Positions 6,095-9,164 of a stretch of DNA of 9,164 nucleotides are shown piece by piece. Below the pieces are notes generated by a model that saw only the letters and a list, made by a program, of their open reading frames with translations, did not search any database and had not been told where the DNA came from. Source of the stretch: Syntrophales bacterium (GTDB taxonomy: Bacteria; Desulfobacterota; Syntrophia; Syntrophales; UBA2210); the NCBI GenBank assembly GCA_030655735.1, contig JAUSPK010000090.1, positions 1 through 9,164 on the forward strand. Reading direction: 5' to 3'. Every line of letters begins with the position of its first letter. Within the stretch, counting starts at the first letter, position 1. The position numbers and the translations under genes were made by a program.

Positions 6095-8290
6095 CTATGC
6101 TACGGGCAGTTCAATGGATACGATTGTTCCCCCCTGTATGTTGTCCATTACGTTAACGGAACCATTATGATCAGATATTATGGAACTCACTATGACAAGG
6201 CCAAGCCCGGTACCCGCCTTTTTCGTGGAAAAGTAAGGTTCAAACAGTTTCATCTTGTCTTCCGGCGAGATGCCGAGGCCATTATCCCTGACATCCAGCT
6301 TGACACTCCTGTGACTCTTATCATACTGGGTGCTGATTTCAACCTTTCCATCATGGTCCACCGATGATACGGCCGCAACCGCATTGTCCAGGAGATTGAC
6401 CATCGCCCTTTTTATCTGTTCCGCATCGATATTGAGCAAGGGGATACTGGCATCCTTCCTGAAATCAAACGCTATATCCTTGCGGGCATCCTGGAAAAGG
6501 ATGACGGAGTCTTCAATAACCGCATTCAGATCATTGGGAGAAGGATTCGTCTCCGGCATTCTCGCGAACTGCGAGAATTCATTGACCAGATTTTTCAAGA
6601 TCTCCACCTGATCTATGATGGTCTTGGTACACTCATGAAATACGGAATCCGTTTTCCCCTCGATCTTATCCCCGTATTTTCGCTGCAGCCTCTCGGCACT
6701 CAGTTTGACGGGCGTCAGGGGATTTTTGATCTCATGTGCTATCCTCTTTGCGGCCTCCCTCCACGCGGCGATTCGCTCGGTCTTCTGAAGCTGGGTGATG
6801 TCTTCAAATACCGCCACGATCCCCATATAGTTGTTATCGTCGTCTCTCAGGATTGTTGCCGATACCAGGATTGCCATCACGCTATCCTTGACTATCAACT
6901 GAATCTGTCTCTCTACAAAACCGCCATCGTTTACATGCAACTCCTCGAGAAGTTCTCCTACCACCCCCATGTGTTCAGGCTTCAGGACATCTTCATATCT
7001 CCTGTTGAGGATTTCCTCACTGTTTATGCCCAGCATCTTTTCGGCTGCCCTGTTTATGGTGCTGATCACATTGTTCCTGTTTATGGAAACAACACCGGCC
7101 GAAACGTTACGAAGGACGGTTTCCATGTATTTCCTGCGTTGTTCGAGGTTTATGTTGGCCTGTCTCAATTCAAGGCTGTTTTCCTTCAGATCCTTCGTCA
7201 TCTGGTTAAAGGAATCCGCCAGTACCCCTATCTCATCTTCCGCCAGAACATCTATGTGGTAATCGAGGTTGCCGTTGGCCACCGCATGTGTCGCCTCGGC
7301 AAGCTCCTGTACGGGAACGGTGATTCCCTTCGCCAGGAAGAGACCAAACCACATTGAGGAAAAGACTATCAGGAGGGTGACGATGAAAAGCGTAACGGTG
7401 TAACTGATTTTTATCGGATTTTTTAACAGTTTAAGCTGTCTGTAATCCTCAGACGTCCTGGAGATTATGGACATTTTGTCAATCAATTCCTTGTCTATAT
7501 AATAACTGACGGCGATGACCCCGATGACCTCCTTAGGACTGAAGTTGGAATAGAGCGGGGCTATTCCGCTTATCATGTCTCCCCCCCCCACGGAGCTGAC
7601 TATTGAAAGGTCCTTCCCCATAAAGGCATCTTCCAGGACCCGGGGTGAAAAGCGGGGGGGAAGAATATCGGGATTGTCTGGATCTTTGAGAAACAGATCC
7701 TCGTCTCTGTTATCAAAGCGAACAGCTATGGATCCAAGATTAAGATACCTCTGCCGCTGTGTCAAAAACGCCTTCAGATATTCTGACTGCTCTTTTTCAT
7801 ATAACTTGTTGTCTGTTATCTCAGCCCCGATCTGGAGGGCATAGTACTTCGCATTATCGGAAAACTTCTGATAGTAATCCTGGGCAACCTCAAGGGACAG
7901 ATTAAATGCCCTGCCCATCTTTATGTCAAACCGGCTGTCTATGCTGTATGAGAGAAACTGAATGGAAACCAGGAAAAGGATGACCGTGGGTATGAGGGAA
8001 AGGATCATAAAGGCGACGACAAGTTTCGTCCTCAGCTTCGACCCCAGGATCCCCCGTCTTCGTTCAAATATAAGCTTGGTCAAATTCCGTGCGATCAGGA
8101 AGATAAGAAAGATGATAAGGATCAAATTGATATTGATCAGGCCGAAGATCAGTACCTCATTGGATATCGGCAGGAGGACCTCTATGGTGGAAAGATGACT
8201 TTCTATATAGGTGAGAACAATGATGACGGCTATGACAACCAGTATTGCGATGCGCTCTCTGCGGCGCTTTTTTAATTCATCAGCGTTCAT
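6095..8290 (-). CDS. ntrY: NtrY-type membrane sensor histidine kinase
   Basis: 731 aa kinase expected to phosphorylate the adjacent NtrX-type regulator. Membrane segments lie at about 13-29, 46-67, 88-112 and 296-320, leaving an extracytoplasmic sensor region of about 180 residues between the third and fourth. A HAMP linker (about 319-368), a short coiled region and a PAS domain (about 386-500) follow. The H-box is AAKRIAHEIKNPLTPVKLSA with H519, a block very characteristic of NtrY. The ATPase domain has the N-box NLLDNA (632-637), DNGLG (669-673), LFEPYFSTK (682-690) and GTGLGL (693-698), all intact. The ATG at 8288-8290 lacks a strong ribosome binding site, and no better start is visible. 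A run of nine G on the coding strand (7581-7589) encodes a glycine cluster in the sensor region. The signal sensed is unknown. NtrYX systems elsewhere have been tied to nitrogen, redox and envelope control. Confidence 0.93.
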   Translation of the reverse strand: MNADELKKRRRERIAILVVIAVIIVLTYIESHLSTIEVLLPISNEVLIFGLININLILIIFLIFLIARNLTKLIFERRRGILGSKLRTKLVVAFMILSLIPTVILFLVSIQFLSYSIDSRFDIKMGRAFNLSLEVAQDYYQKFSDNAKYYALQIGAEITDNKLYEKEQSEYLKAFLTQRQRYLNLGSIAVRFDNRDEDLFLKDPDNPDILPPRFSPRVLEDAFMGKDLSIVSSVGGGDMISGIAPLYSNFSPKEVIGVIAVSYYIDKELIDKMSIISRTSEDYRQLKLLKNPIKISYTVTLFIVTLLIVFSSMWFGLFLAKGITVPVQELAEATHAVANGNLDYHIDVLAEDEIGVLADSFNQMTKDLKENSLELRQANINLEQRRKYMETVLRNVSAGVVSINRNNVISTINRAAEKMLGINSEEILNRRYEDVLKPEHMGVVGELLEELHVNDGGFVERQIQLIVKDSVMAILVSATILRDDDNNYMGIVAVFEDITQLQKTERIAAWREAAKRIAHEIKNPLTPVKLSAERLQRKYGDKIEGKTDSVFHECTKTIIDQVEILKNLVNEFSQFARMPETNPSPNDLNAVIEDSVILFQDARKDIAFDFRKDASIPLLNIDAEQIKRAMVNLLDNAVAAVSSVDHDGKVEISTQYDKSHRSVKLDVRDNGLGISPEDKMKLFEPYFSTKKAGTGLGLVIVSSIISDHNGSVNVMDNIQGGTIVSIELPVA

Positions 8291-8318
8291 CTATCTACCA
8301 CTGCGCCAGATATTTTAT

Positions 8319-8396
8319 TAGCCTGAAGGCTGTAGCCTGAAGGATACTGTGATCAATCTATCCCCTAAAAACTTTCAGCTTTCAGCCTTCAGCCTA
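8319..8396. repeat. Direct, tandem and inverted short repeats between DUF4390 gene and ntrY
   Basis: TAGCCTGAAGG occurs twice (8319-8329 and 8333-8343). CYTTCAG occurs three times in tandem (8372-8378, 8379-8385, 8386-8392). CCTTCAGCCTA (8386-8396) is the reverse complement of TAGCCTGAAGG with one mismatch, so the two groups could pair over a loop of about 42 nt. The block fills most of the 125 nt between two genes that read in the same direction, and no reading frame is evident in it. It could be a dispersed intergenic repeat or an mRNA structure. Confidence 0.6.
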
Positions 8397-8415
8397 TCCT
8401 CCTGAGCAGTTACCA

Positions 8416-8970
8416 TTAATATACAAAGTCTTGTCTTGCCCAGTCGGTTTCAAAATCCCACAGGGACACGAAGAAGAAGACATACTCCAGATGCAGCGGT
8501 AGACGGACCTCTTCAAGTTTTGCCTTCACTCGCAGATAGTACGACTCCCCTTTTGTCAACTGCTTCAAAGGTATAAATGCAATGCCGTTCAGTTCCGACA
8601 TCGCGATCTCCGCCTCTGAGAATTCCTTGAACTGCTCCGGTTCCTTCCCCCCTTCGGCAAAGAGAACGTACAGGATCTTTTTTATATTGTCGTATTTGAT
8701 GGCGTGCCTGACCTCAAGAAGGGATATCTTCTTATCAAACCACCAGCGCCGCTCCTGGCATACTTCCAGGACAAACGTGAAGGTGGTCGGGATTCCGGCA
8801 AGTATCGCCTCTTCCATCTTTTCTGTAAAGGAGTTTTCCAGTTTGAGGTACACGAGGAGATTATCAGCCGTGTTGCTTATAAGCAGATCCGTGACCTTTG
8901 CTTCCGCCGCAAATGATTGTACCGGCAAAATAAAAAGGCATAATAATATTAAAAATTTGCAACTGCGCAT
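8416..8970 (-). CDS. Exported DUF4390 domain protein
   Basis: Protein of about 184 aa whose sequence matches the DUF4390 family in style and in location directly upstream of ntrY-ntrX. Function is unknown. The start chosen is ATG 8968-8970, because GGAGAA sits 8 nt upstream (plus-strand 8979-8984). The frame can extend to a GTG at 8994, but no ribosome binding site is seen there. The N-terminus MRSCKFLILL plus a hydrophobic core to about residue 18 and SFAAEA is a typical Sec signal peptide with cleavage near residues 21-24. No lipobox is evident, so the mature part is probably periplasmic. The mature region is mostly alternating beta-type sequence, with RRWWFDKK in the middle and a C-terminal VFFFVSLWDFETDW patch that is conserved-looking in the family. 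It may act with the kinase's periplasmic domain, but that is conjecture from position. Confidence 0.83.
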   Translation of the reverse strand: MRSCKFLILLCLFILPVQSFAAEAKVTDLLISNTADNLLVYLKLENSFTEKMEEAILAGIPTTFTFVLEVCQERRWWFDKKISLLEVRHAIKYDNIKKILYVLFAEGGKEPEQFKEFSEAEIAMSELNGIAFIPLKQLTKGESYYLRVKAKLEEVRLPLHLEYVFFFVSLWDFETDWARQDFVY

Positions 8971-8978
8971 AAAGCTGA

Positions 8979-8984
8979 TTCTCC
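8979..8984 (-). promoter_or_regulatory. Ribosome binding site deciding the DUF4390 start
   Basis: GGAGAA on the minus strand lies 8 nt before the ATG at 8970. The upstream GTG at 8994 has no such site, so the shorter protein, which begins with a standard signal peptide, is preferred. Confidence 0.65.
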
Positions 8985-9098
8985 GGCCCGTCACGTCTGA
9001 CAGTCCCGCAGGACGTCAAACTCCAGTGCCGAAATATACTAAGGAAAGGAAGCCCAAAAAGCAAGGCTTATCTGGAGGGTGAATGGATTATGGGCTGG

Positions 9099-9164
9099 CT
9101 AATCCCCGGTAAGGGGTGAATTTTTATCTGGTGACTCATCTGGGCGGGCATCGACAATCTCATC
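9099..9164 (-). CDS. Possible C-terminal tail of an upstream gene (cut by window edge)
   Basis: Reading leftward from the right edge, one minus-strand frame gives 21 codons (beginning DEIVDARPDESPDKN) and ends in TAG at 9099-9101. An acidic, proline-containing tail would be plausible for a protein C-terminus upstream of DUF4390. A second frame is also open over this stretch and extends further left, so the choice is not secure. No family can be assigned. If real, it ends about 130 nt before the DUF4390 start. Confidence 0.22.
   Translation of the reverse strand, partial: DEIVDARPDESPDKNSPLTGD

Noticed and set aside
6635..7357. Plus-strand open frame of 240 codons opposite the kinase gene
   Set aside because: It lies wholly within the PAS/HAMP coding part of ntrY on the other strand, lacks a ribosome binding site and resembles no family.
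9016..9031. Sigma-54-like promoter upstream of DUF4390 (minus strand GGCAC, five bases, TTTGA)
   Set aside because: The -24 GG is present, but the -12 element has TG where the near-invariant GC is needed, so it does not meet the consensus.
9104..9125. Plus-strand CCCC/GGGG hairpin followed by five T
   Set aside because: Only a four-pair stem, separated from the T run by four bases, and no plus-strand gene ends nearby.

Overview
The window reads as a chromosomal segment of a Gram-negative (diderm) bacterium. It carries lipid A modification genes, a membrane histidine kinase with a sigma-54 activator partner, and an exported DUF4390 protein. Densely packed genes of middling G+C and the DUF4390-ntrY-ntrX arrangement would fit a deltaproteobacterial (Desulfobacterota) or Nitrospirota-like genome. 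That placement is inference from gene style only.

Left half (1-4357, + strand): five translationally coupled genes of the L-Ara4N (4-amino-4-deoxy-L-arabinose) lipid A pathway, in the order arnB (5' end outside the window), arnC, arnA formyltransferase, arnA decarboxylase, arnD. The notable point is that ArnA, one bifunctional protein in enterobacteria, is here two separate proteins joined by an ATGA stop/start overlap. All key residues of both halves are present. Together the enzymes would decarboxylate UDP-glucuronate oxidatively, aminate and formylate the sugar, load it on undecaprenyl phosphate and deformylate it. The lipid A transferase (arnT), flippase (arnEF) and ugd are not seen here.

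Middle (4358-4722): a convergent intergenic stretch. It holds a stem-loop right after arnD, a short array of imperfect octamers, the C-terminal remnant of a four-helix-bundle (S23/IVP-type) protein, and a clear intrinsic terminator for the leftward operon.

Right half (4723-8970, - strand): DUF4390 secreted protein, NtrY-type histidine kinase, NtrX-type sigma-54 response regulator, read right to left. The kinase and regulator are 7 nt apart and the regulator's ribosome binding site overlaps the kinase stop. A 125 nt gap full of short direct and inverted repeats separates DUF4390 from ntrY. At the far right edge a short open stretch on the minus strand may be the tail of another gene.

I see no convincing undescribed defence, mobile or RNA-based system. 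The points most worth a second look are the split ArnA, the gene remnant abutting the octamer array, the repeat-filled gap between DUF4390 and ntrY, and a 9-G run in the ntrY sensor region.
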